A stretch of 64,000 nt of DNA, taken from positions 1,436,298 through 1,500,297 of the forward strand of contig NW_008707617.1 in NCBI RefSeq assembly GCF_000327385.1, written 5' to 3'. This document shows positions 46,428 to 57,604 of the stretch, in pieces. Position 1 is the first letter of the stretch. Each line of letters opens with the position of its first letter. The translations under genes were made by a program, and so were the position numbers. The notes beneath the pieces are model-generated. The model had not been told where the DNA came from and searched no databases. It saw only the letters and a program-made list of their open reading frames with translations. Source of the DNA: Lottia gigantea. Its lineage: Eukaryota > Mollusca > Gastropoda > Lottiidae.

Positions 46428-47150
46428 CTATTCTATAGCTAAAGTAATAAGAACATTAAAAACCCACTTTGATCTGCCAATTATTAAGATCATCTGGAGA
46501 AGGTCTTCCACCTGTACTGTACCCTTTTGGCAGTCTACCTCTTTTCTCTTAGTTTGAGATTGAATATCCTGCCATTTCTTTTTTTTATTTCTTTCAATGT
46601 TCTTCATTCCCCACTTCCACGTGCATTCACACTGTAAGTATACAAGCAACATGAAAACACTTAATTACAGACTGAGTTACATACAGTGGTGTAACCTATA
46701 TTCGTACATATAACACAGCCTTTTTAGGAAGCCTATATTCGTGTTGTTCAAGTTTTTTAAATCTTGGACTTAGCTCATTTCCAGTTTGACAGTAGTTCTG
46801 TCCTACTGACCTACTTAACGCCAGAACTCTGACCTACTTCAAGATCAAAAGGCAAAGTAAATAATGGTGTAATTAATAAATTGCAAAACGTACACTTTCC
46901 TGTTCATTCAGATGAACTCAACCAGATTTTCAATATTGCCCAGTCACCAGCCTACCCCTCATATCTTTCTTGTACCATCTTTGATTAAATTAAGAAAACC
47001 AAGCAACCAACGAGTTTTAGTTGACTGGGTTAGAGAGGTTGAAAATTTGCCTCTGATTATGTCACACCTCTCAGTATCACCATTTACCAGAGCATTCACC
47101 TACCCAGATCCCCAGTTCCTTTTCTTCGGAATACCATTACTTGAAGCCAT
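46428..47150 (-). pseudogene. Decayed Myb/SANT-like gene (Harbinger-associated or Naif1-like)
   Basis: On the minus strand, ATG at 47150 begins MASSNGIPKKRNWGSG, an in-frame stop follows at 47102-47100, then VNALVNGDTERCDII, RGKFSTSLTQSTKTRW. A second block at about 46652-46428 reads NIERNKKKKWQDIQSQTKRK, EVDCQKGTVQ. Together these are the first and third helices of the Myb/SANT-like domain found in PIF/Harbinger accessory proteins and Naif1-type genes (usual pattern: KFS..T...K...W, then V.KKWQDLKS.TKRK). The 340-base gap between the blocks may be an intron or an insertion and contains the duplicated segment noted at 46035-46195. No Harbinger transposase was found nearby. Judged dead because of the stop and the missing joining region. 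Confidence 0.7.
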
Positions 47151-47190
47151 CTAAACCAGCTGTTATGGGTATGGCGCCCTTGAGGGTAGG

Positions 47191-47325
47191 TATATGCTTA
47201 CTCTTCTAGACACCCGATTCATCTTTTCATTATGAAATACTTACTCACTTACGATATACTTCACTTGTTACCAATGTTTCGCTATTATTTTGTTTGGATT
47301 TCGGTTTTTGTTCGGATCGGTTCGG
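47191..47325 (+). repeat. Dispersed repeat shared with 30534-30690
   Basis: TATGCTTACTCTTCTAGACA, TTTTCATTATGAAATACTTA, TTACCAATGTTTCGC and TTGTTTGGATTTCGGTTTTT match the other copy in order. It follows directly on the decayed Myb/SANT gene. Confidence 0.65.
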
Positions 47326-47329
47326 AGTT

Positions 47330-49270
47330 TTATCGAACATTGTGTGTGACGAATGACATAGATGTAACAAAGGTCGTGCATAGGTTAATAGCTGAAAAAC
47401 ACTACACTTGTGGCATATTTTAAAGTGCATTCTGCAATTTCATGAGTATGAAGGCCGGGATAGTTAACCAATTGGAAGTACAACCGGCATGGACTTGAAA
47501 TTCTGCGCGCTGCACAATCTTACTTCTAACGGAACAGGCTTTTGCAAGACATGTCAACCAACAGCTTTCGTTGATACTATGTTGCCATATGGTTATCTAT
47601 CATGTTCTTTCAACTCTGGTGACACGTTCTAGCCAGAAATAATAAAAAAACACCCAAAAGCGCCGGAACGCGACCGCAGTAAAAGCAGAAAGACGTGCAT
47701 TCTTACCGATACATCTGGGAGAAAAACCCTTCATAATTGAGCATGTCTGCATTAACAACATGACCTCTCAAGCAAAGCAAAATAAATCAATACGAAAATA
47801 CATGAAACAAACACAGCTATAAGTTACTCCCTCGCTCCTAAGAGGAAGTCAATTTGCCAAGAACCAGAAGACTTGAGAGCAAAGACGAGGAGGACTTGTC
47901 TGACGGCAGGCCAAGAGAGAAGTGGATCCAATGTTCTCAATGTAGCCTAATAGTGTGTATACCCATGGCATAGTCGGTTACACCTGACGATGGAGACCGA
48001 TTCACGAGGACATGACCCTGTCTAACATTCAGCCCATGGGGACAATATAATGGATGAATGAAAAAATACTTCGATGGACAACCTGTTTAACAAATACACA
48101 AGTACATGTGTATTAAATGGACAGAATATGTTGCTGTGATCATGACCAAAAAAGTTGTACAAGTTCTCACACTTTCACTAATTCCCACTCTAAGACCAAA
48201 ATTGTTAGTAACTCAATAAATGCCATATATTTCATCCTGAAATAAAAAAGAAACGTCTTGTGGGTGCACGTTGATTCATAAATGCGTACATGAATATATG
48301 TAAGTAAAGACATCAGAGAAAGTCAACTTTAAAGACCTTAAGGAAACAAACAGAGGCAATCAAACTATGTACAAAATATCACTTAACCACTTGCTTTTGC
48401 ACCACATTTTTGTTATAGAAATGGTAATGAATACTATGTGAAGTTTTCTCATTCTATGCATTCAGATTTTATTCCAGAAAAGTGCATCGACATTGCAGTT
48501 TCTAGTCATTAGGGAATCGGATGTGTTTCAGTGAAATAGGCTAGACAATATAAAATTTATTAACAGTGTCGTTCAGCTTGGTTGATTTTGTTCGAACATT
48601 GTGTGAATTTATGTGGAAGAGATTTAATGCGTAAAGGAATTATTCACACTTTGAAGTTAAAATTATACTGAGAGGTTTGTGGTACAGAATTATAAATTAT
48701 CAATCGATATGTCATAATTGACACAAAAGTCAAACACGTATAAAATCACAATTGCAATGTACATTACACATAGGCTAATCATGATGAACTTGCATTTCTA
48801 AGGAGTTTTGAAGTATCGCATATTAGTTTGAAAAGGCAATAATCTATCTATTTCATAATTCACACAAACAGAAATTTTATTAAATTTTCAAATAACGGGA
48901 TGGCTGAACTTTGAAACCGTTATGTCGCAACCCAAAAGCAAATGAGCTTGGTGGTGCTGTATTTTTCTTCCCATTCATAGGTTATCTTCTCTAAAGGAAC
49001 ATTGGATTGAGATTGAAAATATTGCACTTTAATTGTTTTATATCGTATACGAATGGAATGGAAATAATTCAAAAATTACATCAGCAAGTTAATCTTACAT
49101 GTTCAAGGGAGGTAATTTTATAGCTGTGTAAATCTCTGTTAACTGTGAGATCGGTGCATTTGGTTCACCAAGAGAGTACAGATGGACAAGGTTGACAGAA
49201 GTTCACCTGTCCGTTTTGCATCAACAACAAATTTCAAATGAATGATATTTCTGACGTTTTGAACGTAAGA
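47330..49270. other. Intergenic DNA, no gene recognised
   Basis: No open frame with a known motif, no strong inverted or tandem repeat. Short opposing frames at 47232-47430 have no recognisable motif. Confidence 0.5.
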
Positions 49271-49279
49271 CCCATGAAG

Positions 49280-49598
49280 GGAAATTCTACAAGCAAGAAG
49301 AACTCTTTCGGGGAGGAATAGATTTTAAAGAACACTTTCGGGAAGGACTTGATTTGGAAGAACTCTTTCGGGGAGAAATAGCTTCGGAAGAATTCTTTCG
49401 GGGAGGAATAGATTCAGAACACTTTCAGGGAGGACTTGATTTGGAAGAACTCTTCCCGGGAGAAATAGATTCAGAAGAACACTTTCGGGGATAACTTGAT
49501 TTAGAAGAACTCTTTCGGGAAGGACTTGATTTGAAAGAACTCTTTCGGGGAGGACTAGATTCAGAAGAACTCTTTCGGGAAGGAAAGATTTCACCAAG
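49280..49598. repeat. 30-bp minisatellite, about 10 copies
   Basis: Units read GAAGAACTCTTTCGGGGAGG followed by ACTAGATTCA, with TTGATTTG, AGATTTTA and similar variants; one or two units are shortened. Because 30 is divisible by three the minus strand stays open as a repeating VLPERVLLNQ decapeptide for 90 codons. No promoter, splice site or conserved domain supports expression, so it is listed as a repeat. Confidence 0.9.
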
Positions 49599-49599
49599 G

Positions 49600-52200
49600 C
49601 ATGAGATTCACTGATATAACCATTTATTTAATCAAGTTCTAGTCATCTTAAACACTTGATCTATCTTTCAAATTTTACCATTTCTAATTCAATTCTGCAA
49701 TATGATGATGTAGATTGCACATTTCGCAATAACTGTAATGGTTATACTGCTCAAACATTACAATACATTTCTTTATCAAATCTGCTTCTCAATATGTTAC
49801 CACGATATGTGTCAGTTGGCAATTTGGAATCTTTTGAATGAAATACGTGTTGTTGCCTGGAAATTAAACATACGTGTAGGCCCCATATAGTACTGGGTTA
49901 TCTGTTAGTAACATGGATCGATTAAAATCTTCCTGATTTACTCTAAACAAAAACATTCTAAGGAAAACAGTCAATATTCATAACAAATAAATATACAGTA
50001 ATTTACTTGAATAACCCATGCCAACAACAAATATTAACAGAGCATTGCAAGGTAGTCACTGTAAACCCTTCGACTTATTATATATTGTGATCATTTGTTA
50101 AAAGAAGCTCTTTCAATGAACAACACATTTTGATAATCAATAATCACTATGATATTTGGCTGCATATGTTGTGTTTTTTTTGCAGACTAGATGGGGATAA
50201 TACCGATTTGTCTGTCTTTCAGATTTTACCATTTCCAATTCAATTTTAAACAAAGATGATGTTGGCCCCTAGAGAGTAGAATTATTAATGATTGTATAAT
50301 GCAGCACAAATATTATACTTCGTTGCCCCCTTTTCTTTATCATATCTTTATGAATCAGAACAGTCATTTTAGTTCAGGTATACAACTGTTTCGTCTTCCC
50401 TTTTTGACCCAAAAAAACTCGGAAACGCAGGAAACACTGCATTCCTGAAGGCTGAATCATTTTCACACAAGAATTGAAAAATTAAAAACACAGGGGCCAG
50501 TGTTGACCTCTTTTTATTCAAACCAGTTCAGTTGAATAAAATATGTTCTCAACAGCCACAATGCCTGACATAATATTATGACATTGTCTAGCAACATTTT
50601 TATATCTACCTGACATTTTTTTTGACATCTTAAGTCTCGGCCTCATTCGCACGTGCAACACCTGTTCTAAATCAGAAATATTCAAGATTTACAGACCTGT
50701 GACACCTAGCAGAATTTTCATATATTAAATTGGTCGCAAACGTCTTTTTCTGTTAAACATAAAGCTACTCTTCGACTGCGTGGTCGGTTGAAAATTCATG
50801 ATGGCTTCCATAAGTCAACCATGACTGACAGCAGAGCCTGAAAGGCCTAACACTCCATCCAAACAAGACGGATAGAAAACATGGCAATATTGTTTTATAT
50901 AGACTTGTAATAGACCATTTTTACAACAGAATATGTTTTGTTTTCAAAATAAGAACATGGAACATACTAAATTATTTAGCATGTATCATTACCATATCTT
51001 TATATTCACATGAGTAAGGCATCCATAATTATTAATGTAAGAATCAACTTCATTCTGGTCAATAAAAACCCATCATCTTGTTCTGGTTTTTCTACTAGAT
51101 GTCACAAATGATGCCATTCTTAAAAGCTGAAAATCTGCATCTAAAGAAACAACCATTCAGAGCTTCTGAAATATTCCTTGTTATCTATATTCTATTCAAA
51201 CAAGTGTGCAATAACAAAAAACTTGCTAAATATTCATTATAAATTGTGGATATTTTGATGCATTATTCGTAAGGATCTTGGTTATGCTGTTTTAAAGCCA
51301 TTTTTAAGGCTACAGTGTAGTTACTTAAAGGTAATTTCTGCACAAAAAGAGCGTTCTAAGAATTTAAATGGAAAATTGCCCCGAAACAAACTGGCCAATC
51401 CTTTCAGCTATCAATTGTGGTATAATATGAGTTGGATGACCAAGAAAAATAATTGAACTGTCTGTACTGTACTAAATACTCATTCATGAATATGTCATAC
51501 TTGTTTATTTTGTCTGCAAAATGACATTAAAGAATCACATGTTTTTGTTTATAAATTTATCATTTAGGATATCTCTTTGACAACCTTATAACTTTTACTT
51601 TCTCTAATGAAAAAAAAATTAATGAGCGATAGTCTAGTGCTTCTCAACCTTAGTGAGATCATTACAAATAAATACTTTCCCAAAATATATCTGTCATTTT
51701 GAAAGGCATTGCACTCGAAAATTGTATTCAACGATTAACCATGAATAGATATAAAATCATATTCCACATATCCAGATAGTTCAATGTGACCTTTGGGCCG
51801 ATTGTTGGTTGATTTTCTGTGATTTGCTGAACTTGCCCTCCACAACCCGGTAGGAAATGACAGCAGTTCAATTCACAACTTAACAATAATTCCTCCTCGT
51901 GATCTTCCTATTTCTTTGGGAGAAAATCTCCACTGTTAGAAATTACAATATAGAAAAAAATTGAAAATTAATTCTTTGTGTTGAAAAAGCAATCTGAAAC
52001 TATAATCAGACGAAAAACATGATGTTCATCAAGACATTTTTTTGCAAAATACTCATGTTAGCCTACAATTTTAACACCTGTTCTAGGTGGTTTCGTCAAT
52101 AATTCTACCCTTCATTGTTTCTTTTCATTTCCTGTTCGATGGGATTACAAATTAGAAATATAAGAGCTGTTGTAGTAGAAAATCTGGAAAATAAGATTTG
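49600..52200. other. Intergenic DNA, no gene recognised
   Basis: AT-rich single-copy-looking sequence. Blocks such as TTTTACCATTTCTAATTCAA (49674) and TTTTACCATTTCCAATTCAA (50224) recur once, each followed by AAGATGATG-like or TATGATGATG-like sequence, suggesting an old duplication. Nothing else is seen. Confidence 0.45.
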
Positions 52201-52204
52201 CCAT

Positions 52205-52290
52205 TTAAAGACATGAATGGAGTTTTACGTCCCACTCTTCTGCACAGAACTGGGCTAATGAGGACGGGTTATTTAAAAGAGATAGATGTA
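52205..52290 (+). mobile_element. SINE-like fragment (GGAGTTTTACG)
   Basis: ATGAATGGAGTTTTACGTCC, CACTCTTCTGCACAGAACTG and GGCTAATGAGGACGGG form a block whose first 20 or so bases recur twice inside the 29-bp minisatellite (62500, 62928). The GTTTTACG(C/T)C(G/C) block is reminiscent of gastropod SINEs I know, but the family cannot be fixed here. Confidence 0.45.
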
Positions 52291-52434
52291 TAATTAAATG
52301 CTTATTGACTATCTTGATGAGTTTGAACTCTCTGATGGATTTCAATCAGCTTATCGTTCTGCACATAGCACTGAAACAGCTCTACTCTGTGTCATTGATG
52401 ATATGAAATCATCTGTTGACTTAGGCAATATTGG
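52290..52434 (+). mobile_element. LINE reverse transcriptase fragment (L2/CR1/Jockey type)
   Basis: The frame reads LIDYLDEFELSDGFQSAYRS, AHSTETALLCVIDDMKSSVD. The pattern QSAYR..HSTETALL is diagnostic of the RT domain of L2, CR1 and related LINEs. The frame ends at the junction with the Penelope-like element at about 52435, so only about 48 residues remain. Confidence 0.8.
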
Positions 52435-54010
52435 ATTTCGGGGAAGGGAGGGTTTGATTCTGCCAAATGTACAGGCCTAGGGTGGAGCAGACACTTTATT
52501 TAGAATTTAGGATATTGGTCTTGATATTGGGTTTTCTTCTGTTCTTATTCTGATCTGAAATTAGAAAAAATAGAAGTATAGTATCTGTTATGTACTGATT
52601 GTTTTTAGTTTACTATGAACAATATTATCATTTAAGTTCTTATTTTTTGAATATGCAACTATCATTTTCTGCTTATAGACATGGGGGAATTTCTCTTGAA
52701 GGCTCTTATAGTGGGCATGAACTATCTTGCTTGCTCGATTGCTGGTTGTATTAAACGGGACAACAAAGGGTGCTATGCCTACATTATGATGAATATTTAG
52801 TCTTATAGGTCTTGCTGTATTCAATGTCTCAATCCAATGGGCTTCCCTAGATTGACGGAATTTGGTAGTTTCATCTTCGGGCAAGTCAATTTTTGTGCGC
52901 TCAATTGGGATTAGGGTGAGATCCTCTATTGAATGGTCCTCGAGGTTGAAATGATTAGAAACAGGCTTGTCTTTCTTTTCTATGAGCATTAAAACGAGTT
53001 CGTAAATTATTCTTAGTTTCTCCTACATATTGTTTGGGGCATTTCTTGCATGAAATTAAATATATTACATTCGAATGTTCACATGTTAGATGTTCCTGGA
53101 TCGGATACCTTTTATTCGTAGAGTTGCTTACAAAATAATGAGTTTCTGATATAAAGGGACATGTTTTGCATCTACTGGACAAACATGGAGCACTTCTTAA
53201 ACCTGGAGGTACTTCGGCATAAAGTCTGTTTGTAGCTGCTATCTGTGCTAAGGTGGAATTTTTTATGTTTCGTAAAAATCGTACCCACGCTCTTTCAGTT
53301 TTGAGAAAACAATCGTACAGGCTTGGTTGAAATCAGAAGATCTTGTACAAATTCGATGAAATCGTAAAACTTGTGACTTAATTATACCAGAAAAGGTATG
53401 TTTTGGGTGAAAGGAGCTCTTGTGCAAGAGTTGATGAGTATCAGTTTCTTTGAAATACACTTTAATATCCTGTTTATTTGTTTCTGCTATGAAATCTCCC
53501 TTAAATCTCCCTTGATGGAAGGGTGGTGGTTGATGAGAATTTAAAAGAATTCCCAAAACTGTTCGATAGAATAAGTCCAAACCATAAAAATGTCATCCAA
53601 AAATTGTCCGTAAAAAAGTGGGTCAAATGAACAGAGGGGCAACACTTCACGTTCCCACTCTGCCATGAAAAGGTTTGTGTAGGAAGGGGCGAATCGTTTG
53701 CCCATTGCTGTCCCTGAAGTTTGTAAATATGTTTTACCATTAAAAAAGCATTAGAGGGAACTCGAAGATTTTTTATTTTATTGACAAAGTCGGTTGTGTC
53801 TTTAAGGTAGGCGCGATGTTGACATGCGACTCACTACCACGGTCAGATATAATCGGGCGGCCTTTAGGGATTTTATTCGAGATAAACCACTCCTTGGTTG
53901 GATTCTTATGGATTTTAGGCAAAATGTACAAATGTCTCTTGTTAATCATATTATTCATTGATCTCACTAACCACACTCTTTTATTTCGGCCTCGGCAAAG
54001 TTGCAGCAAA
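52435..54010 (-). mobile_element. Penelope-like retroelement, copy 2
   Basis: Several minus-strand frames, in order from 54009: RT fingers (RHLYILPKIHKNP, GRPIISDRGSES), the palm region with internal losses relative to copy 1, the Cys-rich MSSRCKTCPFISE, a GIY-YIG endonuclease (VIYLISCKKCPKQYVGET), and a tail with AHWIETLNTARPIRLNIHHN that copy 1 lacks. The 3' end carries the same CGGGGAAGGGAGGG block as copy 1. The frame is broken in several places and the 5' end is missing or unrecognised beyond about 54010. Flanked on its 3' side by a LINE fragment, which it probably entered. Confidence 0.85.
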
Positions 54011-54059
54011 AAATACGACTGCTTCTGGCAACCTTCATATTTTGATATATGCCATTGAT

Positions 54060-55870
54060 CGTCTAAACCGTGAAGTTAGGACTCGTTAGAGATGCCATTA
54101 ATATACATAAATACCAAGTTTTCCCAAAACAGATTAAAATCTGTGGTCTAGATGGCAGTCGGACGTATATTGGCGAAGTCAATCTCTCATCGATGTAACA
54201 CAATATATATACCCAGTTTCATGCAAATTCAATAATGCCCGTTTATATAGCCTTTCACATTTAGAATTAATTTGTGTAAGTAAATGCTTAATTAATTATT
54301 TTAAACTGTACACACCACTGTACTATAAATAGAACACAGCACTCAAACAATTGTCAACATTCCTATTAAGAAATTAATAATATTTCAATAGGCAGTAAGA
54401 TAGTATTTTTTCACTATTTCAATTTGACGTAGCTTCGTTATTTTTGATCAACATAAATACTAAAGCTAAAATTCGATAACTAAACAAAAGAAACCGGTTC
54501 TGCGTTTGCCCGAAGGAATTTACAAAATCAATACTTCAAGCGACATCGACCAAGATAACATGGTTGTTTGTTTGAGACCAAGTGTCCGCATATCTCCGCT
54601 TTCGCTTTACGCTTTTACTTGAAATTTCCAGTAACATCCTCATATGAACTGTTAGCAATTTGTGCATTCTTCAGCAGTGGTAATATTAAAACTGCTTTTT
54701 TAACATGGGTAAAGCAACAAGTGTTGTGCTATTGCCCCTAATGAAGATTGGTCCTGTTATTGGTATAAATATGTTCCAGTTTGCCTCAAGGCACCAATTT
54801 TATCTTCATGTTGACTTGACGGCATTGTAACCTTGTCTAGCTGAAATTCTGTTAATTTCCACGATATAAGATGAGAATAAGACCAAGAGTTTCCAGCATG
54901 TGCCTTGTACAAGAAGTCACAATGACCTATTAATGCTACAAGAAAATCAAATTATGAAGATATTACAAGACTAATTCAAAATAGATATCGCGGAGGAGAT
55001 CAGCCAATATTTGCACAAAATCAATGTCAAATTACTCATCATTCTGAACAACTGACCTTGAAGCTTCGGTCCCAGAAGTTTATTTATCGTGCTTGTTTAT
55101 GCTTAGTGATGATCACATTACATGATTACGCGTTTGGATACCTGGCTTTAATCATTTCACAATAACATCAGTTCCAAAAGGCTATACAAGCTTCATTTTC
55201 TTTTGACCTATTGTTCAGTGCGCTTCAGAAGTAAACCTAATTGTTACTAGGTAGATTTCGCACTTGGAGGAAACGCGAAGCAACCTCATCGAAAAACTAT
55301 TGAAGTTCTCGAAGATATCCGGTTAATTGTGTTATGCAGGAAACTATGATATAAAAATACAAGATTAGACATCATTTACTGATATTATTTATTTATTTTT
55401 TATATTACAAAATTAAGAACGACAGATAACATCACCGGCTCATGGCGTGTACGTTTCACGACTCATCCGCTATGGTAGGGCTTCTTCAATTTATGAAGAC
55501 CTTCTGGCCCGAGGTCGGGGTTTAACTTTGAAGTTGCTTAAGCAGGCTTACTTGACACTTCAAACTTCATTCAGGAAATTTCATGGTCGTTTTGGTTAAC
55601 CTGTGAACAAATATGACAAATCTGTTTCTTGAATCTTGTTTGGTCAGGCATAGATTGATCTGATTGTATCTCATGCTGTTGACCTCAATGCGAAGCAGTT
55701 CATGCTCACTCTTTTCAAAACACCTGGTGGTACTTTTCTGTTGATGAGTCCACTACTCTACAACTTTTACTATCGAATTTGATATGCTTTGAACGGGATT
55801 TAGATAAACTGAATGCTTGTACGGATGTTTATGATCAAGATAGTGGACCACAGCCATATATGCCCACCAC
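54060..55870. other. Intergenic DNA, no gene recognised
   Basis: Could include the 5' untranslated part of the Penelope-like element at its left end. Otherwise no motif, repeat or frame that I can interpret. Confidence 0.45.
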
Positions 55871-55879
55871 GGGATGCGA

Positions 55880-56107
55880 ATGGTAAATATTAAAGATTTT
55901 GGGGCAAGGGCAATAACTCTGCTTCTAACGGTCGAAAATAGCTCAAATTCGAACTCGATCTTCGTTTTATGAATATGTATATACAGACCGAATTTCATTT
56001 GATTCCATCAAATAATCTAGTTTTTAGAGTGTTTACAAGCAAATGTCGACGGACGGACAGGGGTGCCGACAATATACGTTCACATAGTGAGATGTGGGCG
56101 TATAAAA
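55880..56107 (+). mobile_element. Dispersed mollusc-type repeat ending in GGACGGACAG and GGGCGTA
   Basis: AAGGGCAATAACTCTGCTTC, AACTCGATCTTCGTTTTATG, GAATTTCATTTGATTCCATC, ACGGACGGACAGGGGTGCCG and GTGGGCGTATAAAAATG follow each other. I recognise this word order from abundant repeats in mollusc genomes. The end matches the minus strand at 13683-13760. Transposon class unknown. Confidence 0.6.
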
Positions 56108-56656
56108 ATGTGTGTTAAATTAAAGCATGGTACACGTGTATCGAGCTGTATAACGTTCTCGACAGAAAACGTCGTTTAACTTTGATTGAACATTTCTCAT
56201 TCTTTATTCCATTGGTTCTGTATGCCGTCCCAGGACTTAGTCTGACAATGGGACTCGACAATCAATAAAGACTGACGTAGGTGAATCCAAGGTGATAGAA
56301 TATACCGAGGCTGAGGTAGATCTAGCGTCTTTCTTTCTAAACAATAAAAGTTGGGCATTGGACATATCCTAAGAAGGGAACTTTTAAATTTAATTATTAA
56401 ATGAGAAGATATAGTTTGGTCGTATTTACGTAAGTAGTTTTAAAAAATTACGTATAGTTGTGCTTTTATTGTCCTGTAATTGTCATTTAAATGGGATAAA
56501 ATCGTTAAAAGACTCACAAAAAGTAACATGTATTAGTATTTACAACTTCAAATTCAATGGTAATTACAGAATGAGAATGAAAAAGTGGGAACGAGAAATT
56601 TTCCATAAGAGTCATTTCACTAAATAATTCTTAAGCACCATTCTTTTCACAAAAGA

Positions 56657-56945
56657 GATTGTTGAAACGTTTCGTACAATAAAACCAAGGAGTAGTATAC
56701 CTATACCAAAAAATTGTACTCCTTTATTCATTGATAAGATACCTTTTCCCACTCTAATTTCTGCAAATTCCAACGTTACAATAAAACCAAATAAACCAAA
56801 TGATTTCGATTTAGGATTCACAATTTATTCAAAGAATGATGATTCCAATAGGTGTACTTATGCTGAATAACGGTAAATTATGGTATACTACTCCTTAGTG
56901 TTATTACACACTACGTTTCAACAATCTACATTGTCATCATCAGGT
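56657..56945. mobile_element. Inverted pair of GTTGAAACGT hairpin motifs
   Basis: Left arm on + (56657-56707): GATTGTTGAAACGTTTCGTA, then AACCAAGGAGTAGTATACC. Right arm on the minus strand (56945-56880): CACCTGATGATGACAATGTA, GATTGTTGAAACGTAGTGTG, then CTAAGGAGTAGTATACC. The arms are inverted around a core of about 170 bases. The right arm contains CTGATGA, a five-base stem (ACAAT/ATTGT), GAAAC, and a second stem (TAGTGT/ACACTA). Either a foldback element or two retroelement ends in opposite orientation. Confidence 0.6.
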
Positions 56946-57559
56946 GAAGTGAGGGTACATGGTACAAGCAACAGTTAATTATATACTTTTGTTGTACTTG
57001 CAGAGCATTCAAATTTCATTGTCTGTTGTTTAGTAAACGATCCCCAGTGCACAATGCATGGCCTTGCTCATTTTCATTAGACCAATTAGGTGCACATGAA
57101 TGGAACGTTAAACTCCATTCATGTCATTTTTTGTTTAGGAAGCGCTCAGCATAATTTTAAGAAACAATGGTTTGGGCAAACCACATTTTATCTTATCACA
57201 AAACAGTACAGTATCCATGATCATAACACATGTTCACATAAACGATATGAACGCGTAGCACAGGTTATTAAAATTGCAAATTAGGTCAGGTATTCGTACG
57301 TCATGTAAACAAACAAAATGACATCACTTGAAGTTGATAACTCTGTGAAAATGGAAGGTCAAGGGCATAACATTGCCCAAAATAACTTCGACAACTAGTT
57401 TTAATTCAGTAATCACATGAACGTGTTAACCAAGGTATTTTTGTAGAAAGGTGAAAAAAAACATCCTCAAAATGAAGGTCCTACATATAAAAGTGCAAGG
57501 CTCGGGTAATATTAAATCTAAATCTTATTCATAAATTTCTACTATTAATAATTAGCTTA

Positions 57560-57604
57560 AGACTAAAGTTCGATTGGTCAAACGGATGACGAACGTGTCC
57601 CTTT
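57560..57604. mobile_element. Terminal fragment of the AAGGGAC-type MITE
   Basis: AAGACTAAAGTTCGATTGGTC, cut to GACTAAAGTTCGATTGGTCA, followed by GACGAACGTGTCCCTTT matches the right terminus of 23254-23578. Only about 45 bases remain. Confidence 0.45.

Noticed and set aside
46912-47154. Plus-strand 80-codon frame as a gene
   Set aside because: The opposite strand carries the Myb/SANT-like sequence, which explains the open plus-strand frame.
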